DNA from: Anodontia alba
Lineage: Eukaryota > Mollusca > Bivalvia > Lucinida > Lucinidae
DNA length: 64,000 nucleotides
Direction: 5' to 3'
Assembly (NCBI GenBank): GCA_964016985.1
Contig: OZ024828.1
Span: 76,591,869 to 76,655,868 of the forward strand
Positions 60,402-64,000 of this stretch are shown one piece after another; position 1 is the stretch's first letter, and the number at the start of each line of letters is the position of its first letter. Under the pieces are notes generated by a model. It made no database searches. It was not told where the DNA came from and saw nothing but the letters and a program-made list of their open reading frames with translations. The translations under genes were made by a program, and so were the position numbers.

Positions 60402-60562
60402 TGTGCTGGCTCATATTTATACTTTTCTCGTATTTCTCTATATTTCAGACTAAAGCCTGTGCAATTAAGAAAGAAATGTTCTACGAAGGTAATTCCAAAC
60501 TTGAGCCGTTTATGAACAAAGGGCTTCTGCAGATGCTTATCGGCCAGAGCATAGCCAAATGA
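27246..60562 (+). CDS. CA10: Carbonic anhydrase-related protein, CA10/CA11 (CARP X/XI) type; nine coding exons
   Basis: Spliced gene with coding exons 27246-27318, 33385-33432, 38788-38924, 40843-41034, 45911-46006, 51595-51661, 56640-56794, 58425-58547 and 60449-60562. Together they give 334 codons plus stop; all introns are GT-AG and phases agree (1,1,0,0,0,1,0,0). Seen in the product: hydrophobic N-terminus (residues about 11-21, signal peptide), alpha-carbonic-anhydrase fold from about residue 42, LCRIGKYQSPIDI (53-65), IKLHFG (126-131), GSEHTVNG (137-144), SLTQPGC (231-237), PLNNRLLRTN (282-291). Cys54 and Cys237 occupy the family's disulfide positions. Sequons lie at Asn90, Asn111 and Asn163; the last two match sites known in vertebrate CA10. 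The zinc-ligand positions read Lys127, His129 and Gln152 instead of three His, so CO2 hydration is not expected. Known for the family: CA10/CA11 are secreted, catalytically inactive, and in vertebrates bind neurexins. A neural or adhesion role here is inference. The assignment is by memory of the family, not a search. Confidence 0.93.
27367..27701. repeat. Family D MITE, copy 2, intron 1
   Basis: ACAGTCGACTCTCATTATCT to inverted GATAACGAGGTTAGACTGTA; hairpin GAAATTGCTCCTTAGGAGCA at the centre. Confidence 0.75.
27786..27835. repeat. Family B hairpin, shortened
   Basis: ACAGTGTAAACCCTTAATTG with GGTCTGGGTCTACACTG. Confidence 0.6.
28156..28206. repeat. Poly(T)-poly(G) tract
   Basis: T run of about 29 followed by a G run of about 21. 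A second C-rich CCACCC tract lies at 28744-28795. Sequence from 28207 to 28960 otherwise shows no feature. Confidence 0.85.
28975..29344. repeat. Repeat K fragment and GT/GC-rich simple repeat
   Basis: K block AAAATCGGTTTAATCCC then TACTAACCGTTC; CGTGCGTG-type tract at 29287-29344. Confidence 0.5.
29589..29624. repeat. Short palindrome CCCAGCAGGCACAAGACGTTG
   Basis: CCCAGCAGGCACA pairs with TGTGTCTGCTGGG. A similar short palindrome is at 41697-41733, and a longer relative at 30651. Confidence 0.65.
29690..29885 (+). repeat. SINE-like fragment sharing the 9.3-kb module
   Basis: CTTCCGCTGATTCAAGGCAG and TTCTGGCGAAAGAATGTGCA match 9280-9330; it continues to TGGGTTGACTGGGCCGTAAA and an ACAAACAAACACAAA tail, typical of a SINE 3' end. 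Confidence 0.55.
30374..30410. repeat. (TTG)n tract
   Basis: TTG trinucleotides within T runs. Surrounding 29900-30640 shows no gene. Confidence 0.85.
30651..30752. repeat. ACGTC-rich perfect palindrome
   Basis: CAACGTCGATGCGACGTGAT meets its inverse at the central GATC; outer arms CCCAGTGGGCACAAAACGTT and TGTTGTGTGCCTGCTAGG. Confidence 0.75.
30760..31228. other. No gene seen
   Basis: Unassigned sequence between repeats in intron 1. Confidence 0.4.
31232..31437. repeat. Family E foldback, TTAA on both ends
   Basis: 206 bp, TTAA at 31232 and 31434; arms AATTCAGCAGACGACA and TGTCGTCTGCTGAATATT without the extra run. Confidence 0.75.
31438..32430. other. Family A fragment (about 31810-31925), otherwise unassigned
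   Basis: CAGCCTGATCAGGCTGTGCC and CAGATCAGACTGTACGACTG are family A-like. ORFs at 32111-32355 have no recognised domain. Confidence 0.4.
32437..32505. repeat. Family B hairpin
   Basis: AACAGTGTTGGCCCTGGTCA, central GCAACGTTCTGCGGCG, inverted GGTCTATACTGTTT. Confidence 0.65.
32715..33016. repeat. Family D MITE, copy 3, intron 1, TA on both flanks
   Basis: CAGTCGACTCTCGTTATCTC at the left; the right end has lost part of the TIR (AACGAGAGTACTG). Centre GAGGAGAAATTTCTCCTC. Confidence 0.8.
33385..33432 (+). CDS. CA10: CA10-like coding exon 2
   Basis: Short 48-nt exon encoding GDLWNNYWWTYDGIS, with split Gly codons at both ends (phase 1 in and out). The acceptor is ATTTCAG and the donor GTGAGT. 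The tryptophan/tyrosine-rich stretch corresponds to the WW-Y segment just before the carbonic-anhydrase domain in CA10/CA11. It is too short to stand out alone; the phase fit and downstream match support it. Confidence 0.85.
33433..34470. other. Start of intron 2, mostly unassigned
   Basis: Degraded family B arms near 33540-33600 and 34123-34172 (GATCTACGCTGTTTG). No gene. Confidence 0.4.
34470..34692. repeat. Family A repeat, near complete, intron 2
   Basis: AAAACGTACCTTCTGACATG at the left and CATATCCAAAGTTACGTTTT at the right form the outer inverted ends, enclosing two hairpins. Confidence 0.75.
34979..35185. repeat. Family E foldback, intron 2
   Basis: TTAACACTGTGTGGGCGAAT then CAGCAGACGAC; right arm GTCGTCTGCTGAAATATT. 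Confidence 0.7.
35205..35312. repeat. Family G palindrome, copy 3
   Basis: CCCAGCTAGTATTCTTTATA; core CGGCCCGTCAGCTACCCTGA and its inverse. Confidence 0.75.
35449..35814. repeat. Family D'' pogo-like MITE, TA-flanked, intron 2
   Basis: Right end reads GTTCGAGTCATTGAATTTTT then ACTG; the left end TAGTTGCACTTCAATAGCTG is a diverged inverse. Central hairpin GTACTCTTTAGAATTGCCCC. A second, truncated copy begins at 62718. Confidence 0.65.
36100..36645. repeat. Family A repeats, one diverged and one near complete
   Basis: 36418-36645 has GAAACGTGAGGAAGCGTACC at the left and GTCCGAAGGTACGTTTTC at the right, hairpins CAGACTGCGCGAATGCGCAG inside. 36100-36260 is a degraded relative. Confidence 0.65.
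36990..37385. repeat. Family E arm followed by repeat K
   Basis: Truncated E arm to 37045, then K block TCTGTTGCAGTTCCTCTTCG and GCTGGTCGTTCTAC. Confidence 0.5.
37578..37673. repeat. Family G palindrome, copy 4, intron 2
   Basis: CCCAGCTAACATTCTACATA with the core GTCATCGGCCCGTCAGCTAC; right arm shortened. Confidence 0.8.
37770..37970. repeat. Repeat K fragment
   Basis: GCCACAATCACGAAGCACAG and GCCACATATGAAACCACCGA. Confidence 0.6.
37981..38301. repeat. Family D MITE, copy 4, intron 2, TA-flanked
   Basis: CAGTCCACTCTCGTTATCTC to GATAACGAGAGTCGATTG in reverse orientation to copies 1-3; K sequence continues on both sides (to 37970 and from 38310). Confidence 0.8.
38310..38482. repeat. Repeat K fragment
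   Basis: GGTCATATTCACGGAGCGCA and ATACCGCCCTGGAACGGTCA. Confidence 0.5.
38788..38924 (+). CDS. CA10: CA10-like coding exon 3 (start of carbonic-anhydrase domain)
   Basis: 137-nt exon for residues 42-86. It starts PQWWGLNQDW, then LCRIGKYQSPIDIKPDK and LLFDPALTAVVFSNDKK. This is the first conserved block of alpha carbonic anhydrases; C-x-x-G-K-x-Q-S-P is diagnostic and contains Cys54 of the conserved disulfide. The acceptor is CTTTTCAG and the donor AAA|GTAAGT (phase 0). Confidence 0.93.
38965..39110. repeat. Family A repeat, intron 3
   Basis: ATGTGCGCCCAGCAAAGACT, GCGCATCCGCGCAGTTTGAT. Confidence 0.65.
39345..40165. repeat. Repeat K copy with two family G palindromes, intron 3
   Basis: K landmarks GAAACGCCACAATTACGAAA and TGGTCAATAGTAAAAACCAC. 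G copies at 39778-39875 and 40027-40113, the second with a partly deleted left half. Two G palindromes in one K recalls 6955-7562. Confidence 0.65.
40166..40842. other. End of intron 3, no repeat or gene recognised
   Basis: Unassigned sequence up to the exon 4 acceptor. Confidence 0.4.
40843..41034 (+). CDS. CA10: CA10-like coding exon 4 (first two zinc-ligand positions)
   Basis: 192-nt exon, residues 87-150, from LNGNLTNTG to NGLSFPAE. It contains sequons NLT (Asn90) and NAT (Asn111). In the core HIHHIKLHFG the first zinc-ligand position is Lys127 (His in active enzymes, Arg in vertebrate CA10 as I recall) and the second is His129. GSEHTVNG follows, as in the family. The acceptor is ATTTTCAG and the donor GAG|GTATTG, phase 0 on both sides. 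Confidence 0.95.
41040..41345. repeat. Family E fragment then repeat K
   Basis: GCAATTTCAGCAGC and ACTGCATGCAGATTCGCATG, then GAAATGCCACAATCACGAAG (K). Confidence 0.55.
41815..42215. repeat. Family A repeat split by repeat K
   Basis: Left A part ends near CAGATCAGCCTGCAAAACCA (41912); K block TGTCCAGAAAGAACCACAAT onward to about 42140; right A part GGATGCGCAGGCTGATATGA. Confidence 0.55.
42339..42557. repeat. Family E foldback, TTAA on both ends, intron 4
   Basis: Perfect centre ATTGTCTCCAATGGAGACAA flanked by TTTCATGC/GCATTAAA arms. Confidence 0.8.
43049..43386. repeat. Family D MITE, copy 5, intron 4, TA-flanked
   Basis: CAGTCGACTCTCGTTATCTC to AGTTAACTAGAGTCAACTG; an internal ATATTGAAAATATTGTGGAA unit is duplicated. 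Confidence 0.8.
43475..43698. repeat. Family E foldback, diverged, TTAA ends
   Basis: TTAATTTGGTCTCATGC and right TACCAAAGTTAA; centre TCTATGGAGATAAGTTGCAT. Confidence 0.6.
44004..44242. repeat. Family H palindrome, copy 1, intron 4
   Basis: GGGCCCAGTTGTTTAAAACT inverted at GAACTACTGGGCCC; diverged centre AAAAATGTAAGTAATTTTTG. Confidence 0.75.
44243..44990. other. G-run near 44353, otherwise unassigned
   Basis: No ORF with recognisable domain in this intron 4 stretch. Confidence 0.4.
44992..45050. repeat. Family B hairpin, intron 4
   Basis: GCAAACAGTATAGACCCGGA and inverted CATGGTCTACACTAT. Confidence 0.65.
45175..45625. repeat. Repeat K with nested family C MITE, intron 4
   Basis: K to GAAATGAGGAACA (45258), family C at 45259-45548 (CATTACGAAAACACGC ... 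TTTTCGTGATG, core GAACCGCCTCGCCGAGGCGG), then K resumes ACAACACAAACACTACATAT. Confidence 0.75.
45911..46006 (+). CDS. CA10: CA10-like coding exon 5 (third zinc-ligand position lost)
   Basis: 96-nt exon, residues 151-182, starting LQIFAYNSDLYANYSQALSS and ending IVAFAVFLE. Gln152 sits where active alpha carbonic anhydrases have the third zinc-binding His; vertebrate CA10/CA11 also have Gln. Sequon NYS at Asn163. The acceptor is TTATTTCAG and the donor GAG|GTAAAT. Confidence 0.93.
46085..46325. repeat. Family H palindrome, copy 2, intron 5
   Basis: GGCCCAGTTGTTCAAAGCGT; centre TGTGAGTGGCTTTTACTGCA with its inverse. Confidence 0.8.
46405..46541. repeat. Direct repeat unit, family A-like
   Basis: GAAAATAATCCCTGACCAAA through TCTCATACTGTGGCTCATTT recurs at 47785-47908 with few differences. 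Confidence 0.7.
46620..46970. repeat. Family C-related relic
   Basis: TATGATAACACGCCTATGT and CTCATTAGAAGCGCC arm; end part GTATATAAGAGGGGAACATG. Strongly eroded. Confidence 0.45.
47170..47330. repeat. Repeat K fragment
   Basis: GCACTGCCTTGAAATGGTCA and GAAAACTACTTTAAATAGGG. Confidence 0.5.
47785..47908. repeat. Second direct repeat unit (see 46405)
   Basis: Same orientation and near-identical to 46423-46541. Confidence 0.7.
48103..48348. repeat. Family H palindrome, copy 3 (reference), intron 5
   Basis: 246 bp from GGGCCCAGTTGTTCAAAGCG to TTTGAACAATTGGGCCC. Centre AGTAGCTTTTGCACTGCAAA lies in a near-perfect hairpin. Inner arms CGTTAGCTTAACGAGCTCGT and CGTTAACTAACGATGTCGTT. Confidence 0.88.
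48395..49165. repeat. Repeat K fragments in both orientations
   Basis: 48470-48660 reads K forward; 48885-49165 reads K in reverse (GATTTTACTACTGACTGTTC, CTTTTGGAGTCATTGG). Confidence 0.5.
49499..49693. repeat. Direct duplication, unit 1
   Basis: TGACATCTTGGATGCACATG through CACGTGCCAAAATAAAGGCT matches 50779-50965. Confidence 0.75.
50024..50075. repeat. (AT)n microsatellite, intron 5
   Basis: AT dinucleotide run. Confidence 0.95.
50313..50737 (+). repeat. Family I element, copy 3 (empty site), in intron 5
   Basis: Starts ATTATTGCATAAAAAGCAGT and ends with the CATTCGCCAGGTCCC hairpin and ATGAAAAACCAT. It carries CCGGCGAAAAGCCGTGTAT, the best empty-site match for the 3.2-kb transposon. Confidence 0.78.
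50779..50965. repeat. Direct duplication, unit 2
   Basis: Same as unit 1 apart from a ~15-bp deletion after GTCCTATTTTGT. It begins about 40 bp past the family I element. Confidence 0.75.
51180..51348. repeat. Repeat L copy, intron 5
   Basis: ACACTATAGTAAATTACGGG, CTTGAGAGCAATGAACACAC, CTTGGCCAGAC. Confidence 0.65.
51595..51661 (+). CDS. CA10: CA10-like coding exon 6
   Basis: 67-nt exon encoding IGEVGNEAFSMLAESLKYIP and LR plus the first base of Gly205. It corresponds to the weakly conserved helix between the two beta halves of the carbonic-anhydrase domain. The acceptor is TCTCTTACAG and the donor AGAG|GTAGG (phase 1). Assigned from position, phase and length; sequence similarity alone is modest. 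Confidence 0.85.
51745..51862. repeat. Family E right half, intron 6
   Basis: TTTGCATGAAATGCCAAAGC, then GTTATCTGCTGAAATTTTTA. Confidence 0.6.
51863..52435. other. No gene or clear repeat seen
   Basis: Intron 6 sequence without a recognised element. Confidence 0.4.
52440..52585 (+). repeat. SINE 3'-part, mollusc-style tail
   Basis: CTGTCGTGATATAAATGAAA followed by TACTGTTGAAAGCGACATTA and AACCAC; this resembles the conserved 3' region of tRNA-derived SINEs known from molluscs (recognition only). Confidence 0.45.
53230..53475. repeat. Family A repeat, intron 6
   Basis: ATGTACTGTCGGACATGTGC, hairpin GCGCATTCGCGCAGTCTGAT, second half degraded. Confidence 0.65.
53699..53905. repeat. Family F foldback, diverged, intron 6
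   Basis: TTAAGGTGAATGGGTACACA and hairpin AAAAGAATTTGCTCCTCCTA. Confidence 0.55.
53906..55530. other. Intron 6, mostly unassigned; family E remnant at about 54540-54672
   Basis: CATTCAAAATGTAATTGAAA and TTTTTCATCTGGTGATTTAG are eroded E arms. ORFs at 54744 and 55190 have no recognised domain. Confidence 0.4.
55535..56065. repeat. Repeat K copy, reverse, intron 6
   Basis: GATAGTTTTCCTTTGTTTCA, CCTCCACGCGGACCGAGCAA, TTATTACTGACCGTTCAAAG. Confidence 0.55.
56375..56590. repeat. Family A repeat just before exon 7
   Basis: ATATGCACCCAGCTAAGACT, GGATGCGCAGGCTGATCTGA; ends about 50 bp before the exon 7 acceptor. Confidence 0.65.
56640..56794 (+). CDS. CA10: CA10-like coding exon 7 (second disulfide cysteine)
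   Basis: 155-nt exon, residues 206-256. It includes GDNIWISGLPLNILLPDT, then QYITYEGSLTQPGCQESVTW and VIYNKPIYVLKEQ. Y-x-G-S-L-T-x-P-x-C is the conserved alpha-CA block; Cys237 pairs with Cys54 in the family. The acceptor is TGTTTTCAG and the donor CAG|GTACAT (phase 0). Confidence 0.95.
56825..57065. repeat. Family A repeat just after exon 7
   Basis: GACCGCGCCATGCGAAGACG and GCGCATCCGTGCAGTCTGAT; outer inverse CACCATTTCGCTTGACGCC. Confidence 0.65.
57066..58105. other. Intron 7, unassigned AT-rich sequence
   Basis: The 103-codon ORF at 57232-57543 shows no recognised domain and no family exon match. Confidence 0.4.
58110..58192 (-). pseudogene. tRNA-like sequence with internal duplication
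   Basis: On the minus strand: GGGTGGCCTAGTAGTTAGTG, then CACTCGACTTTCAAG followed directly by CACTCGACTTCAAG, then ATCGAGTTCGAGTCCCGCTC. A-box and B-box-like sequences are present, but the anticodon arm is duplicated. A SINE head or pseudogene is likelier than a working tRNA. Confidence 0.5.
58311..58365. repeat. Family B hairpin next to exon 8
   Basis: GTAGATCCTGATTAGACGCC and inverted GATCTGAGTCTTCACTCTTT; half eroded. Confidence 0.5.
58425..58547 (+). CDS. CA10: CA10-like coding exon 8
   Basis: 123-nt exon, residues 257-297. LQELRNLNKEGGGHLLISGN is followed by VRPSMPLNNRLLRTNIIYKP and R. The VRP-x-x-PLNNR-x-x-RTN block is characteristic of the CA10/CA11 C-terminal part. The acceptor is TATTTACAG and the donor AGG|GTAAGA (phase 0). 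Confidence 0.94.
58585..58665. repeat. Family A-like short hairpin, intron 8
   Basis: CAGATTGCGCGTGCGCAATC is a perfect core. Confidence 0.6.
58690..59080. repeat. Repeat K copy, reverse, with C/CA/CCA tract
   Basis: ATGCGGACCGAACATATATT, GGAACTGCATCAGAATTATG (empty site for the family C insertion at 21521), and the simple tract at 58841-58905. Confidence 0.7.
59321..59565. repeat. Family H palindrome, copy 4, intron 8
   Basis: GGGCCCAGTTGTTCAAAGCT to TTTGAACAACCGGGCCCA; centre TAGCTTTTGCAGTGCAAAAG, nearly identical to copy 3 but inverted. Confidence 0.88.
59566..59995. repeat. Family F remnant in intron 8
   Basis: AATAATTTCCTTTTAGAGTA and TTTTCAGAAGGAAGACAC at 59785-59825; the remainder is unassigned. 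Confidence 0.45.
59996..60061 (+). CDS. Candidate alternative terminal exon of the CA10-like gene
   Basis: After the acceptor TTGTTGTGTAG the phase-0 frame reads YWHEDMEVHINAIINGQQKL and Q, then TGA. It would join exon 8 in frame and give a 318-residue protein. No poly(A) signal follows closely and no family tail match is clear. It may be an alternative last exon or a chance open stretch within intron 8. Confidence 0.3.
   Translation, partial: YWHEDMEVHINAIINGQQKLQ
60213..60262. repeat. Family B hairpin, shortened, intron 8
   Basis: GTGTGGATCAGATGAGCCGT with AAGGATCTACACTATTTGC. Confidence 0.55.
60367..60399. repeat. Poly(T) tract upstream of exon 9
   Basis: About 33 T residues, 50 bp before the exon 9 acceptor. 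Confidence 0.9.
60449..60562 (+). CDS. CA10: CA10-like terminal coding exon 9
   Basis: 114 nt with stop, residues 298-334: TKACAIKKEMFYEGNSKLEP then FMNKGLLQMLIGQSIAK. The acceptor TATATTTCAG sits behind a good pyrimidine tract and its phase (0) matches exon 8. C-x(6)-M-F-Y-x-x-N-x-x-L can be aligned with the Cys...Y-x-x-N-x-x-L tail of vertebrate CA10, which favours this exon over the candidate at 59996. An AATAAA lies 33 nt past the stop. Confidence 0.75.
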   Translation, partial: TKACAIKKEMFYEGNSKLEPFMNKGLLQMLIGQSIAK

Positions 60563-60594
60563 ACTCCTCTAATGACCAGAAGTTTTATGTGGAC

Positions 60595-60600
60595 AATAAA
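60595..60600 (+). terminator. CA10: Poly(A) signal AATAAA for the CA10-like gene
   Basis: AATAAA lies 33 nt after the exon 9 stop codon. A second AATAAA occurs at 60734-60739. Either could direct 3' end formation; the first would make a very short 3' UTR. Confidence 0.45.
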
Positions 60601-60744
60601 GTCTCTGATCAGATATTCCTGCTATCCTACCTGATCTGAGCCTCCACTTTTCTCATATGCGATATATATAGAGCCTCTTGATCTGGCACGACTCAGAATA
60701 CAAGAAGGTTACATGCGTAAGAAAATTATTCACAATAAAGTGAC

Positions 60745-60870
60745 ATTAACATAAAATATTTTGCTCCTTTACAGTAGGGGCTGCTCTTAAAAGAACGAAA
60801 TTGCTTCCAGAGCTCCCTCTGGGAGCAAATTCTTTCTTTTACGAGTAGCCCATATTTTTAAAGTGATTCT
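60745..60870. repeat. Family F foldback downstream of the gene
   Basis: Hairpin GTAGGGGCTGCTCTTAAAAG with CTTTTACGAGTAGCCC; central CTCCCTCTGGGAGCAAATTC. Confidence 0.65.
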
Positions 60871-61099
60871 AGGCAAAGTTTTACGATTTTCCGTGTGCGT
60901 AAAAATAATTCCGTTCTGGCTAAGCCACTGACATAGTTGTTATACAATAGTGGGTCAATGTTGTTGTTAGTTTCATGTGTTTATACTGACTATAGCATAA
61001 AGAATAGAAATAAGAGGAAAAAACACTTTATAAATTCAACTATTGAGTTAAGGAATGTAACAAAACCGTAAAATAAATATGTTCATAATATTTTACAGT

Positions 61100-61230
61100 T
61101 TTACAGTTTACAGTTTTTGGAGTGTGTTCATTGATCTCAAGGGTAATTCCTTTTAAAGTCTTTTTATCTTCACTACAGCTGGTGTTAGTGCCATGTGGTG
61201 GCCATAAAACGCCTTCCATTTTAGTTTTTT
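61100..61230. repeat. Repeat L copy
   Basis: CTTCACTACAGCTGGTGTTA and GTGCCATGTGGTGGCC. Confidence 0.6.
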
Positions 61231-61990
61231 TCCCGAAGTTTAAACACAGTTGTGATGCGTGACCGGAGTATTCCACTATTGCTATGGTTGAATGCACGTT
61301 GCATTATCTTGAAACCGTTTTGTTCAGGCTGACCGCTCACTGACCCATGTAATAACATTTTCCTTGCCACTGATGCATTATTTACATGCTAGGGAGATTA
61401 ACTCATACTTGCAACGACTTTATAAGGCTAAAAAGTCAAGTTAGCTTTGAATGAGGAGCGTTAAAATAGCTTGTTTATATTGCATCAAAATTGTTCCGAA
61501 ATGATTGAAATACTGATGGTGTGACGTCAATACACCAAAAATTAAACATCAAATTTCTAATCTATTTAACAATAAGTTCAAGAATAATTTCTGTCCATTT
61601 AATGAATAACTTTGATTTAGCAGGATTCTTCTTGTTGTAATGTTGCACCATTAGGCATGTATATGATTATTAATCCATGTAAGGTATTTTGAACAGTGTC
61701 CGTGCTAGCTGTTTAAATTCATTCAGGTGCGGCTTCTCTTATCTAGTGAATAGACGTGTGCCTCTACTCAGCTGGAAATTATCAACAGTCTTTAAAATTC
61801 GGGAAAGACTTATCATTGAGCACATCTCGAGATTTTTACAAATTTATGGGGTCAGTAATGAGGCCTGATTGGTCGTCTGGCCGCCCAGAGGACAATACTT
61901 CAGCTGTTTACAGTTTTCTGAAAGTGTGTTCATTGCTCTCAAGAGTCATCAAGTGTGTTCTCACTGGAGTTGTTTGCTGTGTCCACGTTG
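61231..61990. other. Mostly unassigned; partial repeat L at 61905-61960
   Basis: A 107-codon ORF starts at 61756; its first 50 residues are not obviously repeat-derived but match no family I recognise. Confidence 0.35.
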
Positions 61991-61992
61991 AC

Positions 61993-62180
61993 TCTTCAAG
62001 AGTCAAACATTTTTTGGCAGACGACATTCTAATATTGCCTTTTTATTTTTCAGAGAAAATAAGTCGACATTTTATGTGAATCATCTGCCAAGCAAACGAT
62101 TCACTTGATAAGCCAAGACCCTTTTTCTCTGAAAAATAAAAAAGAAAATATTAGAATGTCGTCTGCCGCAGTTGTGATTG
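61993..62180. repeat. Family E foldback
   Basis: GGCAGACGACATTCTAATAT pairs with AATATTAGAATGTCGTCTGC, a longer perfect arm than in other copies. Confidence 0.7.
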
Positions 62181-62554
62181 GCGCTGTAAGAGTTATATAT
62201 ATATAATTACTACCTCCTTTTATTTCAGTGAATACCATTAAGCCTAGAAAAAGTCGTTTGATGCCAGATGTTATATGACGAAATGGGCAACGGCTTAGAA
62301 GTACCATGTGATCCTCAGTAAACGTGACAGATGTGTGCTAAAGTAACCAGACTCACAGTATCAACGTCTTCCAGTGAAAAATATCAACATATTGTAACTA
62401 CAAAACTATTACATAACGACCGATGTTGACGGCACATGTATTGATTCTCGAATAACGAAATATGAGCGGTTGCGAATGTCATTAAGAAAAACAATATTTG
62501 AGCCAGCGCACGACAAAACCTACAATAAGACGTTTACCTAGGGTGCTAAGCATT

Positions 62555-62690
62555 AAAACCAGTTTTATTCATGCGAAAACTTCACCATTTACTCTGGGTC
62601 AGCTCCAATTACAAATATATGTTCGGTCCATATAGGGTCCGTATAGGGTCCAAAAAGACGACCAGGTCTGGTCTGGCATTTGGTCTTTGC
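62555..62690. repeat. Repeat K fragment
   Basis: TATATGTTCGGTCCATATAG and GAAAACTTCACCATTTACTC. A family A' end GAGCCAGCGCACGAC precedes it at 62500. Confidence 0.5.
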
Positions 62691-62717
62691 TTAGAACTAG
62701 TTGAGCGTTTTGTATTA

Positions 62718-63010
62718 CAGTAAAACCGCAATGTCTCGAACACCAATGGCTCGTTTATCGTGGCTGAGTCCCCAGGAAATTCTTGTGATAGCTGAAGAAA
62801 ACAATTATTAAGAATAATTAGGGAAATTTTCCAGTTTTATCATGAAAATCTATGTTGAGTGTACTCATCGAGGCGATTCTAATGAATACACTAAACATAC
62901 CATTATTTTATAGATCGAAAAGACATTCCTAAATTATCCCCATTCGCCTTCAGGCCTGGCGCTATGATTAACTCTCAGTTGCTCAAACTACCCGTATCTA
63001 GAACAAATGT
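62718..63010. repeat. Family D'' MITE, truncated
   Basis: CAGTAAAACCGCAATGTCTC and AACACCAATGGCTCG match the inverted right end of 35449-35814; internal TTAACTCTCAGTTGCTCAAA also matches. The far end is not recognisable. Confidence 0.6.
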
Positions 63011-63286
63011 CCATTTTTCATATCAAATAAAATCTATACACATAGAAGAACGAAAAATGTAGTTTCGGTTAAATTGAGACTTTTCATATGGCAGCAATGC
63101 TGTTTGCAGGGCTGCAACACTCAAACAGCATTGAATAATATTCGGCTGGTCTGCCGTATGTCGAACTGACATTTATAAATGCATAACAAAGGTGAAATGT
63201 AGTGCTTGGAAGACTGCTGTTTCAGTCAGATTAGTGCATGGGCAATAATTTCAAATTAGCAAAACTTCCGTGTGTTCGATTGCAAT

Positions 63287-63441
63287 TTAAGGAACATTGA
63301 TACACATGGTTGGTTTTCTGCGATTTCTGCTAAAAGAGACAAATTTTGTGACTTCTCGTTTGCTGTACTGCATACTAAGCCCCTCTGAAAAGGGTCTATT
63401 CTTAAAGAAAAGAAGTGCTCCCAGGAATGTCTGCAACCATA

Positions 63442-63538
<97 letters not shown>
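63287..63538. repeat. Family F left part, then (AT)n(TG)n
   Basis: TTAAGGAACATTGATACACA begins family F; from 63444 the hairpin is replaced by AT dinucleotides (to 63497) and TG dinucleotides (to 63538). Confidence 0.7.
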
Positions 63539-63539
<1 letters not shown>

Positions 63540-63546
63540 TATGCTA

Positions 63547-63735
63547 TTAACTGTTAGCACCCTTTGGGCAAATTTGGCAGACAACTCCTTGGTATTGCAT
63601 TTCATTTTGCGGAAAATGTGATCTGACGTTTCATTCAGAGTGTCTCAATTGCATGAATTGTCAACTCCTATTTTCTATGAAAATTAGAAAATAAAAAAAA
63701 AACTGTCGTCTAATCCAGAACGCTTATCGTTGAGT
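63547..63735. repeat. Family E foldback, diverged
   Basis: TTAACTGTTAGCACCCTTTG, AATTTGGCAGACAACTCC; right arm CTGTCGTCTAATCC. Confidence 0.6.
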
Positions 63736-63842
63736 GGCCTACGCGCATATGGCATTTCTGAAATTCTGCTTATGTCTGCATATAACCGTAGTATAACATT
63801 TGTAGAAGAGGTTGCTTATGTTATCAAGAAAAAATAATACTT

Positions 63843-63955
63843 GAGTCAGCGCACGAGAAAACCTACAATACGACCAGCGAAGATTTAGATCAGCCTGCGC
63901 ATCCGCACAGTCTAATCCGAGTCTTCGCTGATTGCATGTGCCTTGTATCCTCCAT
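63843..63955. repeat. Family A' repeat, left part
   Basis: GAGTCAGCGCACGAGAAAAC, GATCAGCCTGCGCATCCGCA, inverted GAGTCTTCGCTG. Confidence 0.65.
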
Positions 63956-64000
63956 GCTATCCAAAGAGGGATAGACAAGGACCCTTGCAATACTGGGTGA

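Noticed and set aside
63402..63605. His-Thr / Tyr-Ile repeat ORFs
   Set aside because: Translations of the (AT)n(TG)n microsatellite.

Overview
The window is eukaryotic, most likely a lophotrochozoan animal and probably a bivalve mollusc. It holds one sparse, intron-rich secreted-protein gene with canonical GT-AG introns, in AT-rich DNA packed with short foldback repeats, simple repeats and tRNA-derived fragments. No operons, ribosome binding sites or dense ORFs are present. The phylum assignment is inferred from gene structure and repeat style; nothing in the sequence proves it.

Only one protein-coding gene can be supported. It is a plus-strand carbonic-anhydrase-related protein of the CA10/CA11 (CARP X/XI) type, with nine coding exons from 27246 to 60562. 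The joined reading frame is 334 codons, close to the vertebrate family size, and exon phases agree at every junction. It has a signal peptide, the conserved Cys pair (residues 54 and 237) and three N-glycosylation sequons. Two of the three zinc-binding His positions are replaced (Lys127, His129, Gln152), so it should be a non-catalytic secreted or extracellular protein. A splice acceptor just before the ATG implies an untranslated 5' exon further upstream.

The first 27 kb has no supportable host gene. It consists of nested repeats, one decayed Copia-type retrotransposon RNase H fragment (about 22.9-23.1 kb, minus strand), and one striking element at 9868-13059. That element is 3,192 bp long, with perfect 33-bp terminal inverted repeats and an 8-bp target duplication. 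It is inserted into another repeat whose empty version is present twice elsewhere in the window. Its interior carries about 11 units of a ~168-bp higher-order tandem repeat, each unit made of six ~28-bp quasi-palindromes.

The introns and flanks carry at least a dozen foldback/MITE-like families, named here by letter. A: TGCGC-rich hairpins. B: GTGTAGACC hairpins. C: CATYACGAAAACA ends with a GAACCGCCTC hairpin core. D, D' and D'': pogo/Tigger-like, CAGT...ACTG with TA duplication. E and F: TTAA-bounded foldbacks. G: 97-bp GC-rich palindromes. H: ~245-bp palindromes bounded by GGGCCCA. I: the host of the 3.2-kb element. J: a 250-bp element with ATCGAGGGTTGAGCGC ends. K and L: abundant longer interspersed repeats. 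N: TACCGTATTCGACC ends. Several are nested, which gives a relative insertion order.

The final 3.4 kb after the gene (60.6-64 kb) is again repeats and unassigned sequence.
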